Assembly: GCF_024699925.1 (NCBI RefSeq)
Contig: NZ_JAJOMX010000001.1
Span: 2,022,001-2,086,000, forward strand
Source of the DNA: Mesorhizobium sp. J428
GTDB taxonomy: Bacteria; Pseudomonadota; Alphaproteobacteria; Rhizobiales; Rhizobiaceae
DNA: 64,000 nt
Direction: 5' to 3'
Shown here: in pieces, positions 17,459 through 26,216 of the stretch
Layout: each line of letters begins with the position of its first letter
Position numbering within the stretch: the first letter of the stretch is position 1
Notes under the pieces: generated by a model
The model's input: the letters and a program-made list of their open reading frames with translations, nothing else
What the model was told of the DNA's origin: nothing
Database searches by the model: none
Program-made: the position numbers and the translations under genes

Positions 17459-17908
17459 ATGAAACGCAACTCGCGACTCTCCGCCTCCCTACACGCGCTG
17501 GTGCACATGGCCCAGGTGCCGGACCGTCCGATGACCTCGGAGGAGATCGCCGGCTGGCTCCACACCAATCCGGTGGTCGTGCGGCGCATGGTGGCGGGCC
17601 TGCGCGAGGCGGGCATCCTCTCGGCCGTGCGCGGTCATGGCGGCGGCTGGACGCTCGCAAGACCGGCCTCGGCCATTTCCCTGGCGGACGTGGCCGCCGC
17701 ACTCGAGGAGAGCTTCCTGTCGATCAACACGGAGGCGGAAAACCCGAGCTGTCTCGTCGAGAGGTCGGTCAACCATCACCTCGACGGCTTCCGGATCGAG
17801 GTCGAGCAACTGCTGGCGGCGAGACTGGCGCGCGTGACGCTCGCCGACATCGCCGCCGAATGCGGCGAGGGCATCGCCGCCTACAAGGAGAACAGACATG
17901 CAGTATGA
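17459..17908 (+). CDS. Rrf2 family transcriptional regulator
   Basis: A 149-residue Rrf2 regulator with an N-terminal winged helix (SASLHALVHMAQ...MTSEEIAGWLHTNPVVVRRMV, about 8-50) and the conserved wing GHGGGWTLAR (~60). Only two Cys are present (~98 and ~138), without the three-Cys pattern that binds an Fe-S cluster in IscR or NsrR. It therefore resembles YwnA-type members, which may sense by a different route. It overlaps the FAD oxidoreductase gene by 11 bases, so the two are one unit; such pairs usually regulate themselves. Confidence 0.87.
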   Translation: MKRNSRLSASLHALVHMAQVPDRPMTSEEIAGWLHTNPVVVRRMVAGLREAGILSAVRGHGGGWTLARPASAISLADVAAALEESFLSINTEAENPSCLVERSVNHHLDGFRIEVEQLLAARLARVTLADIAAECGEGIAAYKENRHAV

Positions 17909-18791
17909 CGTTGCAATCGTGGGCGGCAGCTTTGCCGGCCTGTCCGCCGCCCTCCAGATCGCCCGCGGCAAGCGCAAGGTGGTCGTGGTCGACGCCGGCC
18001 TGCCGCGCAACCGCTTCGCCTCGCACTCGCACGGGTTTCTGACGCGCGATGGCGCGACGCCGCCCGACATGCTGCGCGAGGCGCGCCGCCAGCTGCTCGA
18101 CTATCCGACCGCTGAAATCGTCGACGGTCTCGTCGACGCCGCAGAGGGACGGGCAGACGACTTTTCCCTGCGGCTCGCGAATGGCGCCACTCTGTCGGCG
18201 CGCAGGCTGGTGCTTGCCGGCGGTGTCAGCGACACCTTGCCGGATATTCCGGGTCTCGCCGCGGAATGGGGACGCCGCGTCATCCACTGCCCCTATTGCC
18301 ATGGTTACGAGTTCGGTGAAGGGCCGTTCGGCGTGCTGGCGACGGAGCCGATGGCCTTCATGAAGGCGCTGCTGGTGTCCGACTGGGGGCCGGTGCAGCT
18401 CTTCCTCAACGAGGCGCTGTCGCCCGATGCCGACCAGGCCGCGAAGCTGCGGGCGCGGGGTGTGAGTATCGTCCCCGGCCGCGTCGAAAGCGTCTCCTCG
18501 CGTGAAGACGGTCTTTCCATCGAGGTCGCCGGGGCAGCGGCAGTATCGGTCGCGGCCCTGTTCGTGGCGCCGAAGACCGTTCTTTCGAGCGACCTGCCGC
18601 ACCAGCTGGGCTGCGTGTTGGCGGAGGGCCCGATGGGCGCGTTCATTTCCGTCGACGAGCGCAAGAACACCAATGTGCCCGGCGTATTCGCCGCGGGAGA
18701 CATCGCGCGCCCGATGCCGACGGTCGCGCTGGCCGTCGCGGACGGTGCGATGGCGGGCGCGGCGGCGCATCAGTCGCTGATCTTCGAATAA
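17898..18791 (+). CDS. Thioredoxin-reductase-like FAD oxidoreductase
   Basis: A 297-residue NAD(P)/FAD-dependent oxidoreductase. The FAD-binding motif is VGGSFAGLSAALQIARG (~8-24), the redox-active pair is CPYCHGYE (~134) and the second FAD motif is GVFAAGDIA near 255. The CxxC is of the thioredoxin-reductase kind, but a full NADPH domain motif is not obvious, as in short TrxR-like proteins paired with Rrf2 genes. Substrate is unknown. Translation is probably coupled to the overlapping regulator. Confidence 0.85.
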   Translation: MQYDVAIVGGSFAGLSAALQIARGKRKVVVVDAGLPRNRFASHSHGFLTRDGATPPDMLREARRQLLDYPTAEIVDGLVDAAEGRADDFSLRLANGATLSARRLVLAGGVSDTLPDIPGLAAEWGRRVIHCPYCHGYEFGEGPFGVLATEPMAFMKALLVSDWGPVQLFLNEALSPDADQAAKLRARGVSIVPGRVESVSSREDGLSIEVAGAAAVSVAALFVAPKTVLSSDLPHQLGCVLAEGPMGAFISVDERKNTNVPGVFAAGDIARPMPTVALAVADGAMAGAAAHQSLIFE

Positions 18792-18816
18792 GCGCGCGTT
18801 GACAAGCGGGCATCGC

Positions 18817-19737
18817 ATGCGCGAGATGCCCGCGACCATCGATCGCGCACCTGGACAGATGATCGACCCCATCACCCGCATAGCCGTGCTGCCGCTCTGG
18901 ACAGGCGAGGTTCATACGACCCTTCTGCCGGGCGGACTGGGCAACCAGAGCTATATCGTCGAGGACGCCGGCCAGAAATATGTCGTGCGCTTCGGACGCG
19001 ACTATCCGGTGCAGCATGTCTACCGCGCCTGGGAGCTGATGGTCTCGCAGGCGGCGCACAAGGCCGGCTTCGCCTCGGAGATCGTCTATACCGGCCCCGG
19101 AGTCTTCGTCGGTGTCTATATCGACGGCAAGAACTGCTCGCCGCAGGAGGTGCGCGCCAAGGCTGACGACATCGTCCGCCTCGTCAAGCGGTTCCACATG
19201 GAGATGCCCCCCTATATCTCCGGCGCGGCGCATATGTTCTGGCCATTCCATACGGTGCGGGACTATGCCCGCACCATGCGCGTGGAGCGGCACCGCAATG
19301 CGCGCATGGCGGACGAATGGTTCGCGGTGTCTGAAGAACTCGAGAAGGCTCAGGCCGCGTTGCCGATCATCTTCGGGCACAACGACCTTGTCTCCCGCAA
19401 CATCGTCGACGACGGCGAACGGATCTGGTTCGTCGACTATGAGCATGCCGGCTTCACCACCTCGGTCTGCGATCTCGCCGGACTTGCCTCGCATTCGTCC
19501 TTCGACGAAGCGCAGATCGACCATGTGCTGGATCTCTATTTCGGTGCGGAGCTTACGCCGGACGTCCGCCGCTCCTTCGACGCGGCCTTCGCGATCATGC
19601 CGCTGCGCGAGGCGCTGTGGGGCATGCTTGCGGAGACGCATCTCGACATTCCCCAGGTCGACTACGTCGCCTATGGCGCGCAGAAGCTCGAGGTCCATCG
19701 CGAGGCGCTGGAGCGTTTCCGGAGGCGGTGGGGCTGA
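18817..19737 (+). CDS. Choline/ethanolamine kinase-like phosphotransferase
   Basis: A ~306-residue APH/ChoK-fold kinase. The lobe with the ATP-binding strand is near LLPGGLGNQSYIVED. The catalytic loop is FGHNDLVSRNI (~185) and the metal-binding Asp is in IWFVDYEHAG (~205). Choline-kinase-like proteins phosphorylate small alcohols or thiamine; the substrate here is open. The start is uncertain: ATG at 18817 is used, ATG at 18859 gives a shorter N-terminus, and neither has a strong Shine-Dalgarno. It follows the oxidoreductase by 25 bases and converges on a methyltransferase gene. Confidence 0.78.
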   Translation: MREMPATIDRAPGQMIDPITRIAVLPLWTGEVHTTLLPGGLGNQSYIVEDAGQKYVVRFGRDYPVQHVYRAWELMVSQAAHKAGFASEIVYTGPGVFVGVYIDGKNCSPQEVRAKADDIVRLVKRFHMEMPPYISGAAHMFWPFHTVRDYARTMRVERHRNARMADEWFAVSEELEKAQAALPIIFGHNDLVSRNIVDDGERIWFVDYEHAGFTTSVCDLAGLASHSSFDEAQIDHVLDLYFGAELTPDVRRSFDAAFAIMPLREALWGMLAETHLDIPQVDYVAYGAQKLEVHREALERFRRRWG

Positions 19738-19747
19738 ATCTGCCCCA

Positions 19748-20515
19748 TCAGTATCGAGACTCGTCCCTCATCCTGCGCACGAGGTCGGCAGAAGATTCGG
19801 TCGAGAACGGGATCGAAGAAGTCAACTGCCTCAGGGCGTCGATGTCGATCGGCTCCCGCAAAGCGTTGGCTCCCGCCGGACTCTGTCGCTTGAACACGAA
19901 CGCCTTCACTGTCACCTCCGGCTCGGCCACCGCGAAGGCGCGGAAGGACGGGCTTTCCTCGACCGGCGCCCAGCACCCCGCCCGTTCGAGTTCCTCGAAC
20001 CTGGCTCGGAATCCGCCTGTTTCGAGCACGCTGTCCCTCACGGTGAAGATGAGGACGCCGCCGGGTCGGACGATGCGGGTGAGTTCGTCCAGGCTCGAAG
20101 CCGGCGCGTGGCCTTCGGTGAACACGCCTGTCGAGAAGGCGGCGGCATAGGCGCCGTCGGCGATCGGCAGCCTGCCGCCGAGCGCGGCGTCGATGAGGTT
20201 GCGATAGACGCCCCGGCCCCGCGCCAGCGCCAGCATATCGGCCGACATGTCGAGCCCGTCGATCTCCCGGTATCCCAGCGCGGCGAGATACGGCCCGGAC
20301 AGGCCCGTGCCGCAGCCGGCATCCAAGAGCGGTCCGGCATCGACCGGCACATGCCGCGCGACCCAGGCCGCGATGACGAAAGGCAGGCAATAGCCGAGCG
20401 CGGCGGTCTCGCGGTCGTAGCCGTTCGACCAGGCAGCATAGGCTGCGGCAAGCTCGGCCTCGCTCCTCGCCGCATAGACCTGGTTCAACGCATCGCTTGC
20501 CTCGTCCGCGCTCAT
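19748..20515 (-). CDS. Class I SAM-dependent methyltransferase
   Basis: A 255-residue cytoplasmic methyltransferase. The SAM-binding motif I is LLDAGCGTGLSG (~63), followed by IDGLDMSADMLALA (~85) and RPGGVLIFTV (~147). The substrate cannot be inferred. Its ATG overlaps the stop of the upstream permease gene (ATGA), so it is the last member of the amino-acid ABC operon, an unusual partner for a transporter. Confidence 0.85.
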   Translation of the reverse strand: MSADEASDALNQVYAARSEAELAAAYAAWSNGYDRETAALGYCLPFVIAAWVARHVPVDAGPLLDAGCGTGLSGPYLAALGYREIDGLDMSADMLALARGRGVYRNLIDAALGGRLPIADGAYAAAFSTGVFTEGHAPASSLDELTRIVRPGGVLIFTVRDSVLETGGFRARFEELERAGCWAPVEESPSFRAFAVAEPEVTVKAFVFKRQSPAGANALREPIDIDALRQLTSSIPFSTESSADLVRRMRDESRY

Positions 20516-21315
20516 GCCTCGCTCCTGTGGCGCATTCTCCGTTCAACGCCCCTCAGCGCCAGCGACAACGATATCGTCAGCAGCAGGTAGATGTAGGCCA
20601 CGATCGAATAGGTCTCGAAGAACCGGAAGGAGCCGGCGGCATAGACCTTGCCCATCTGCGTGATGTCGGCGACGCCGAGCACGGAAACCAGCGAGGAATC
20701 TTTCACCATCGCGATGAAATCGTTGCTGTAGGGCGGCAGGATGGTGCGGAACGCCTGCGGCCAGACGATCAGACGGAACCGCTGCGCACGCGTCAGACCG
20801 AGGGTCTTGGCGGCGTCTATCTGGCCTTCCGGCACCGACTGGATACCGGCCCGGAAAATCTCGGCGATGAAGGACGAATAGGCGACCATCAGCGCGATGA
20901 CCGCGCGCCAGAGCAGCGACACGTCGCGCACCTGCATTTCGCCGATCAGCCCGGCGGCCTGGAGCGGGGCAGTCAGCGCATTCCACAGCGCGACGAAGGC
21001 CGGCACGCCGGCAAAGGCGATCCAGAACAGGAGGACCAGGATCGGCACGCCGCGGATGATCTCGATGTAGAAACGCGCGACCTGGCTCAGCACCTTCGAC
21101 CGCGACAGGCCCATCAATGCCACGCCGAGCCCCAGCGCCGAGGCAAGCGCGAAGGCGATGATCGTCACGAAGATGGTGATGCCGATCCCCTTCGCGACGG
21201 TGACGAAGATCTGGGCGTAGAGATCGCTCGCCGCGATCGACAGCGCAGCCGCAGCCCCGCAGAAGGCGGCCGCGACGAGCCAGTAGGGAAAATCTCGTGA
21301 AGCGGGTGGAACCAC
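20512..21315 (-). CDS. Polar amino-acid ABC transporter permease
   Basis: A 267-residue HisM/GlnP-type permease with about five helices (for example ITIFVTIIAFALASALGLGVAL near 50). The EAA loop, EGQIDAAKTLGLTRAQRFRLIVWPQA, lies near 185, and the RGVPILVLLFWIAF motif is present. It would pair with the binding protein at 21.8 kb. No ATPase of this family and no second permease are in the operon, so it may act as a homodimer and borrow an ATPase. The stop overlaps the methyltransferase start. Confidence 0.88.
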   Translation of the reverse strand: MVPPASRDFPYWLVAAAFCGAAAALSIAASDLYAQIFVTVAKGIGITIFVTIIAFALASALGLGVALMGLSRSKVLSQVARFYIEIIRGVPILVLLFWIAFAGVPAFVALWNALTAPLQAAGLIGEMQVRDVSLLWRAVIALMVAYSSFIAEIFRAGIQSVPEGQIDAAKTLGLTRAQRFRLIVWPQAFRTILPPYSNDFIAMVKDSSLVSVLGVADITQMGKVYAAGSFRFFETYSIVAYIYLLLTISLSLALRGVERRMRHRSEA

Positions 21316-21316
21316 G

Positions 21317-21817
21317 TCAGCGCGCCTTGCGGCGGACGAAGAACTGCTCGCGCACGCCGCTGCTCCACTGGTCCTCGTCGCTCTCCGACACCAGCTTGAA
21401 ACCGTGCCGTTCGTAGAGCCCGCGCGCCGCGTCGAGCCCCGCGAAGGTCGTCAGCCACACCTGCGGCATGGCGTGCCTGTCGCAGAACGCGATGGCGCGG
21501 GACATCAGCTCCTTGCCAAGCCCCTTGCCGCGCGTTGCCGAGGACACGATGAACCAGCGCAGGTGCGCGCCCCGCGGTCCGCCGCCGGAGATGTCGATCG
21601 TCACCGAGCCGGCGAGGCGTCCCTTTCCGTCCCATGCGGTCAGGAAGAGATCACGATCCGGCTCCATCCTCCGCAGGAACTCGGCCATCTCCAGCGCCAC
21701 CTTGGTCTCGAACTCGATGCCGAAACCCCACATGTCGCGGTAGTAGTCCATATGCAGGCCGAGGACGCCGGCAAGGCTGCCGGGTCTGTAGCCGTCGAAT
21801 GTGTATTCGTTCACCAC
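21317..21817 (-). CDS. GNAT family N-acetyltransferase
   Basis: A 166-residue acetyltransferase with the acetyl-CoA loop SSATRGKGLGKELM (~93-106), matching R/Q-x-x-G-x-G/A, and the conserved YERHGF near the end. The family acetylates amines in small molecules or protein termini. It sits between the binding-protein gene (7-base gap) and the permease gene (1-base gap), so it is co-transcribed. It may modify the transported substrate, which is an inference. Confidence 0.85.
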   Translation of the reverse strand: MVNEYTFDGYRPGSLAGVLGLHMDYYRDMWGFGIEFETKVALEMAEFLRRMEPDRDLFLTAWDGKGRLAGSVTIDISGGGPRGAHLRWFIVSSATRGKGLGKELMSRAIAFCDRHAMPQVWLTTFAGLDAARGLYERHGFKLVSESDEDQWSSGVREQFFVRRKAR

Positions 21818-21824
21818 GGCCCGC

Positions 21825-22616
21825 TCAGGGCTTGTAGTCGACGAACCATTTCTGCGTGATCGCGTCGAACGTGCCGTCGGCCTTCAGCGCCGCGATGCCG
21901 GCATTGATCGGCGCGACGAGGTCCGAGCCCTTGGGGAAGATGAAGCCGAACTCTTCCGCCTGCAGCGGTGCGCCCACCATCTTGAGCTTGCCGCTGGAGG
22001 CCGCAACCAGCGCCTTGCCGCCGGCGCTGTCGGTGAGCACCAGATCGACGTCGCCCGCCTGGAGTGCTGCGACCGAGGCAGCGAAGGTCTCGAACAGTTT
22101 GATGCGCGGATTGGACTCGTTGCCGTCGAGCACGTTGTAGACCGCGACGTAGAAGGGCGAGGTGCCGGCCTGCGCGCCGACCAGGAGCTTGTCGTCGGCT
22201 GCAAAAGCCTTCGGCTCGGAGAAGCGGCTCTCGTCGGCCCTGACCAGCATGAAGATCTCCGAGAGCATGTAGGGGTCGGAGAAGTCGACCTTCTCCTTGC
22301 GCTCGTCCTTGATGGTGATGCCGGTCATGCCCATGTCGTACTGCTTGTCGGAGACGGCCTGGATCATCGCGTCCCACGACGTGTTCTGGTATTCGACGGT
22401 GAAGTTGAGCTTCTTGGCGAGAGCCGCCATCGCATCATATTCCCAGCCGCCAGGCTGGCCGGTCTTCGGATCGACGAACTGCAGCGGGAAGTAGGCGTTC
22501 TCGGTGACGACCACGATCTTCTTGCCGCCGAGATCGGGGAGAGCCTGGGCGAACGCCAATGCCGGCAGCAGGATGGCCCCGACGAGGCCGGCAAGAAACA
22601 CTCTCAGCTTGGTCAT
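21825..22616 (-). CDS. Amino-acid ABC transporter substrate-binding protein
   Basis: A 263-residue periplasmic family-3 binding protein. The signal peptide is [20 protein letters not shown] with cleavage after AFAQ. Ligand-pocket patterns follow: [50 protein letters not shown]. It is the first gene of the operon with GNAT, permease and methyltransferase. The ligand is probably a polar amino acid; sequence alone does not say which. Confidence 0.88.
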   Translation of the reverse strand: MTKLRVFLAGLVGAILLPALAFAQALPDLGGKKIVVVTENAYFPLQFVDPKTGQPGGWEYDAMAALAKKLNFTVEYQNTSWDAMIQAVSDKQYDMGMTGITIKDERKEKVDFSDPYMLSEIFMLVRADESRFSEPKAFAADDKLLVGAQAGTSPFYVAVYNVLDGNESNPRIKLFETFAASVAALQAGDVDLVLTDSAGGKALVAASSGKLKMVGAPLQAEEFGFIFPKGSDLVAPINAGIAALKADGTFDAITQKWFVDYKP

Positions 22617-22708
22617 CTCGAACTCCGGACGTTCTTTGAAGGGTGATGCAAATCTACCCGCCCGGCACGGGCTTGCAAGGCATGGAGCGCCGACAGGGGC
22701 CTGACAGA

Positions 22709-22738
22709 CGAAAAAGGCGCGGATCTCTCCGCGCCTTT
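22709..22738 (-). terminator. Rho-independent terminator of rplS
   Basis: On the minus strand an 11-bp perfect stem (AAAGGCGCGGA / TCCGCGCCTTT, tetraloop GAGA) runs into a T-tract. It lies 28 bases after the rplS stop. Confidence 0.85.
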
Positions 22739-22765
22739 CCGGAATACAGACTGTGGAGCCGAGCC

Positions 22766-23302
22766 TTACTCGCTGGCGGCTTCCGCTGCCTTGGCGGCCT
22801 CGGCAGCAGCCTTGGCCTCGGCGGCGTCCTGGGCGGCCTTTTCCTTGGCCAGCGCCTCGGCGGCGGCGATCTTCTCGGCCTCGATGCGGGCGCGCTCGGC
22901 GTTCAGCGCGTCACGCTCGGCGTCGTTCAGCTTGCGGGCGCGCACGCCGGTGTTCTCGGAGATGCGGGCCGACTTGCCGCGACGATCGCGCAGGTAATAG
23001 AGCTTGGCGCGACGCACCTTGCCGCGGCGGACGATCTCGACCGCCTCGACCAGCGGCGAATAGACGGGGAACACGCGCTCGACGCCCTCGCCATAGGAGA
23101 TCTTGCGGACGGTGAAGCTTTCCTGGAAGCCGGCGCCCTTGCGCGCGATGCAGACGCCCTCATAGGCCTGCACGCGGGTGCGGCTGCCTTCGGTGACGCG
23201 CACCTGGACGCGAACGGTGTCGCCGGGCTGGAATTCGGGGAACTTGCGCTTTTCTTCGATCTTCGCGGCCTGCTCGGCCTCAAGCTGACGGATGATATCC
23301 AT
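22766..23302 (-). CDS. rplS: 50S ribosomal protein L19
   Basis: L19 sits at the 30S-50S interface. The first ~115 of 178 residues are the conserved protein ([47 protein letters not shown]). After this comes a ~60-residue Ala/Glu/Lys-rich helical tail ([20 protein letters not shown] onward) that E. coli lacks but rhizobia often have. The frame is open upstream to 23389, but the ATG at 23302, preceded by an AAAGG Shine-Dalgarno, gives the family start MDIIRQLE. trmD and rimM, its usual operon mates, lie 3 kb away with the toxin-antitoxin and other genes in between. Confidence 0.95.
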   Translation of the reverse strand: MDIIRQLEAEQAAKIEEKRKFPEFQPGDTVRVQVRVTEGSRTRVQAYEGVCIARKGAGFQESFTVRKISYGEGVERVFPVYSPLVEAVEIVRRGKVRRAKLYYLRDRRGKSARISENTGVRARKLNDAERDALNAERARIEAEKIAAAEALAKEKAAQDAAEAKAAAEAAKAAEAASE

Positions 23303-23576
23303 CGTCGGAACCTTTCTTCGTTGTTCGCCAGCCAGAGCGCCCGACGCTTGCCGATCAGTTCCTGACCGTTCGGCTATGCCCTCCGACAAAGGAGAAGCAG
23401 GGGCGAATTCACTTGGGTCTTGGTTATGGCACCGGGAATTCCCGATTTCCGGGCGTGCGGATACACCATCGCGGGCCGATTGTCACCACTGCGCGATGAT
23501 TTTCTGCGACGAGCCGCAGAACTTCCCGGGCTGGGCGGTCAGGAAGTCGTTACGCCCGGGTGAGGCGTATTCGCAA

Positions 23577-23605
23577 TTGAACAGCGCAATTTCCGACGCT
23601 ATATT
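23577..23605 (+). promoter_or_regulatory. Promoter of the Xre-RES module
   Basis: TTGAAC (23577-23582), a 17-base spacer and TATATT (23600-23605) make a near-consensus promoter 39 bases before the antitoxin start. GCAAT/ATTGC motifs recur at 23573, 23585 and 23603, forming imperfect inverted repeats over the promoter, as expected for antitoxin autoregulation. The rest of the gap 23303-23570 shows only short palindromes and no gene. Confidence 0.55.
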
Positions 23606-23643
23606 GCGTCAGAACAAGTGGCAGTATCTGAAGGGTGATGCGA

Positions 23644-23994
23644 ATGACCCTCGCGCAATATGCAGAGAACGGAGTGTTTGCGCCGCGCAAGATTGCGGAC
23701 GCACTCCACACGACCAGCGAAGAAGTCGCACGTACGGCGGGACTTGGCAAAGATGCGATCCAGCGAAAGGATCGGGTCGGGTCGGTCAGGACACAGCGGC
23801 GTCTGCGGGAAATGGTCGAGGTCATCAACAAGGTGGAGCCGCGTTTCGGATCACCTCTGGTGGCCTATGCCTGGTATCGGTCACAGCCGCTTCCGGGCTT
23901 CTCCGGACGGACCGCGATGCAGCTGGTTCGCGAGGGGCGCGTGGACGAGGTGCTCGACTATGTCGACGCCGTCGACGCCGGCATCTACTCGTAG
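23644..23994 (+). CDS. Xre/MbcA/ParS family antitoxin
   Basis: A 116-residue antitoxin of the Xre-RES type II system. The N-terminal half has a helix-turn-helix-like segment (APRKIADALHTTSEEVARTAGL). The C-terminal half is the ParS/MbcA toxin-binding domain (DUF2384), recognisable by FGSPLVAYAWYRSQPLPGFSG and LVREGRVDEVLDYVDAVDAGIYS. ATG at 23644 has AAGGG 8 bases upstream; start codons at 23635 and 23638 lie in or just after that site. The stop is directly followed by the toxin start. Confidence 0.88.
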   Translation: MTLAQYAENGVFAPRKIADALHTTSEEVARTAGLGKDAIQRKDRVGSVRTQRRLREMVEVINKVEPRFGSPLVAYAWYRSQPLPGFSGRTAMQLVREGRVDEVLDYVDAVDAGIYS

Positions 23995-24498
23995 GTGGTG
24001 TCGTTCCACTATGTAGGCAAACTCTATCGGGCGCTGAACCCGATCTATGCCCGTGAGCCGCTGTCGGGACGCGGAGCAGAACTCTATGGCGGACGCTTCA
24101 ATCCCAAGGGTGTGCCGGCTCTCTATTGCTCCCTCTCGGCCATGACGGCGCTGAGAGAAGCCAATCAGGTCGGCAGCCTACAACCAACGACGCTGGTGTC
24201 CTATGATGCCGAGATAAGAGAGGTCTTCGACGCCAGGGACATGACCGCTCTTGCCAGCGAAGACGTGACAGCAGCGGAACTGGCGGCCACCACGTGGCGC
24301 GACCAGATGAAAACATCAGGCGAGGCCAAGACCCAAGCCTTCGCCCGACGGCTCATCTCGATCGGCTACAACGGCCTGCTGGTCAGAAGCTTCGCGCCAG
24401 GCACGACCGCAGACGACTTGAACCTCGTGCTCTGGAAATGGGGGCCGGTGACCCCTGCGCGCCTCGTGCTGATCGATGACGAGAATCGTCTCTCATGA
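23995..24498 (+). CDS. RES domain toxin
   Basis: A 167-residue RES-domain protein. In studied relatives RES toxins break down cellular NAD+, arresting growth. The name-giving residues are visible: Arg in KLYRALNP (~12), Glu in RGAELYGGRFNPKG (~30) and Ser in YCSLSAMTALRE (~46). It begins with GTG at the base after the antitoxin stop (a second GTG follows), so translation is coupled. Full length suggests it is active. Confidence 0.9.
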   Translation: MVSFHYVGKLYRALNPIYAREPLSGRGAELYGGRFNPKGVPALYCSLSAMTALREANQVGSLQPTTLVSYDAEIREVFDARDMTALASEDVTAAELAATTWRDQMKTSGEAKTQAFARRLISIGYNGLLVRSFAPGTTADDLNLVLWKWGPVTPARLVLIDDENRLS

Positions 24499-24518
24499 GG
24501 CCCAACGCAGCCGGCCCG

Positions 24519-24908
24519 CTACTTCGCGGGCGAGGCAAGCGGCTTGCCGCGCTCGATGACATAGATGCCGAGCACTTTCACGGGCTTCTCGCCGACCGCC
24601 TTGGCGTCATGCGGCACGCCGGCGGGGATGGTGTAGGACTCGCCCGCCTTCATGGTGATGTCCGGCTGGCCGTCGATGGACAGCACCGTCTCGCCTTCCA
24701 GCACGTAGCCCGTCTCGATGCCCGGATGGGTATGCCGTCCGGCCGATACGCCCGGCGCGATTTCGGCGAGGCCGGTGACGGTCGTGTAGTTGTCCGGGAA
24801 ATCGATCTTCTGCAGCGGCGTGCGCTTGATGCCGGACGAGGCGTCCTGCGCGGACGCGAGCGCGGTGGTGGCGACGATGGCCATGACGGCAAGTGAAAAT
24901 CTCAGCAT
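24519..24908 (-). CDS. Exported cupin-domain protein
   Basis: A 129-residue protein with a signal peptide (MLRFSLAVMAIVATTALASAQ) and a single cupin barrel. The metal-binding motif GRHTHPGIETGYVLEGE (~57) has two His and a Glu, and the second motif is around PAGVPHDAK (~95). Function is unknown; small periplasmic cupins may bind metals or small ligands. It converges on the RES toxin gene, with a 20-base gap. Confidence 0.83.
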   Translation of the reverse strand: MLRFSLAVMAIVATTALASAQDASSGIKRTPLQKIDFPDNYTTVTGLAEIAPGVSAGRHTHPGIETGYVLEGETVLSIDGQPDITMKAGESYTIPAGVPHDAKAVGEKPVKVLGIYVIERGKPLASPAK

Positions 24909-25053
24909 GTAAATCCTCCCTCAGGAAATCGTTCGCCTCGACTTTAGTGGGTCGCCGACCGGCCGCAAGTGTCCGCTTGATATGTGCGGCCGGACTCATC
25001 GGCCTTGCCGTGCGCGCCGTCGCTGACTACAGCAGCGAGGTCACCTCAACCGG

Positions 25054-25815
25054 ATGATCGCCTTGACGCTCTTCGACGCCGCCTTGCTCTTCGTCTCCGC
25101 CGTCGTCGCCGGCGCGGTCAATGCCGTCGCGGGCGGCGGCACCTTCCTGACCTTCGGCGCGCTCTCCGTTGCCGGCATACCGCCGATCGTCGCCAATGCG
25201 ACGTCGTCCATCACCCAGTTTCCGGGCTACATCACCTCGACGCTGGCCTATTGGAGCGACATCAAGACGTTCTGGCGCGGCGCGCTGCTGCTGTGCGTGA
25301 TCTCGGCGCTGGGAGCGCTGGCGGGTGCCTCGATCCTGCTTGCGCTCGACAACCCGTCCTTCCGCGCGCTGGTGCCCTGGCTGCTGATCGCCGCGACCGC
25401 CATCTTCGCCGCCGGCCCGTGGCTCAAGCCCAAGCCGAAGCCGGGCCAGGAGGCGGCGGTGGGCGGCTTCGTCGGCTCGGTTGTGCAGTTCGTCACCGCC
25501 GTCTACGGCGGCTTTTTCGGCGCCGGCATGGGCGTGATGATGCTGGCGACGCTCGGGCTGACGCAGGAGGGCGACTACCATCGCCTCAACGCGCTGAAGA
25601 ACATGCTGTCGATCGTGATCGCGGCGGTGGCGATCGTCGTCTTCGTTTGGGGCGGCGTGGTCGCCTGGCCGCAGGCACTGGTGATGATCCCGGCAGTGGC
25701 GATCGGCGGCTGGTGCGGCGTGTGGATCGCGAAGCGCGTGCCGCAGCCCATCCTGCGCGGCTTCGTCATCGCGGTGGGCCTGCTGCTGGCGGTGTATTAT
25801 TTCGTCACGGGGTGA
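25054..25815 (+). CDS. TauE/SafE family sulfite/organosulfonate exporter-like protein
   Basis: A 253-residue inner-membrane protein with about eight helices and the duplicated TauE/SafE signature. The first repeat is AGAVNAVAGGGTFLTFGAL (~20) and the second is TAVYGGFFGAGMGVMMLATLG (~140). Family members export sulfite, sulfoacetate or related anions; the substrate is not known here. It is monocistronic. Its last 19 bases overlap the end of the convergent DUF4279 gene. Confidence 0.87.
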   Translation: MIALTLFDAALLFVSAVVAGAVNAVAGGGTFLTFGALSVAGIPPIVANATSSITQFPGYITSTLAYWSDIKTFWRGALLLCVISALGALAGASILLALDNPSFRALVPWLLIAATAIFAAGPWLKPKPKPGQEAAVGGFVGSVVQFVTAVYGGFFGAGMGVMMLATLGLTQEGDYHRLNALKNMLSIVIAAVAIVVFVWGGVVAWPQALVMIPAVAIGGWCGVWIAKRVPQPILRGFVIAVGLLLAVYYFVTG

Positions 25816-26216
25816 GCGTCCGCGTAGTAGATATCCAACTCCAAGCTGATCCCGCGTCGACCGAGTTCGACCAGAACCATAGGGGCCAAGTTCACGCCCT
25901 GACCGGGTTCATCCAGCCAGATACCGCAAAACATATCAACGCGATAGCGCTGCACGAGGTCAGTCCAAACCTCGTGGTCTGAAGAAGTTTCCGCAAGGAG
26001 TTGGGAAATCTGATCACTCAGATGTGCTCCATCCTGGCGCTCGATCCGGAGTTTCCATCCTCCCTGCCTCGCCGAGATGTTTCCCCGCGGACCCATCGGC
26101 TCGCCTCGCTTCTCGGCGCTGGTTGGAGAACAACCTAGGAGACGCGAGATCTCGACCGGATCGAGCCGTTCGCCAAAGATTCGCAATGTCGCGCTTGTTG
26201 CGACTACCTCAGCCAT
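25797..26216 (-). CDS. DUF4279 protein
   Basis: A 139-residue DUF4279 protein, recognised by [21 protein letters not shown] at the start, the central GGWKLRIE and [14 protein letters not shown] near 100. Function unknown; members are often found in mobile or accessory loci. It starts 8 bases inside the end of trmD (26209-26216) and so may be co-transcribed after rimM-trmD. This is the only uncharacterised insertion in that ribosome-maturation unit. Confidence 0.8.
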   Translation of the reverse strand: MAEVVATSATLRIFGERLDPVEISRLLGCSPTSAEKRGEPMGPRGNISARQGGWKLRIERQDGAHLSDQISQLLAETSSDHEVWTDLVQRYRVDMFCGIWLDEPGQGVNLAPMVLVELGRRGISLELDIYYADAHPVTK

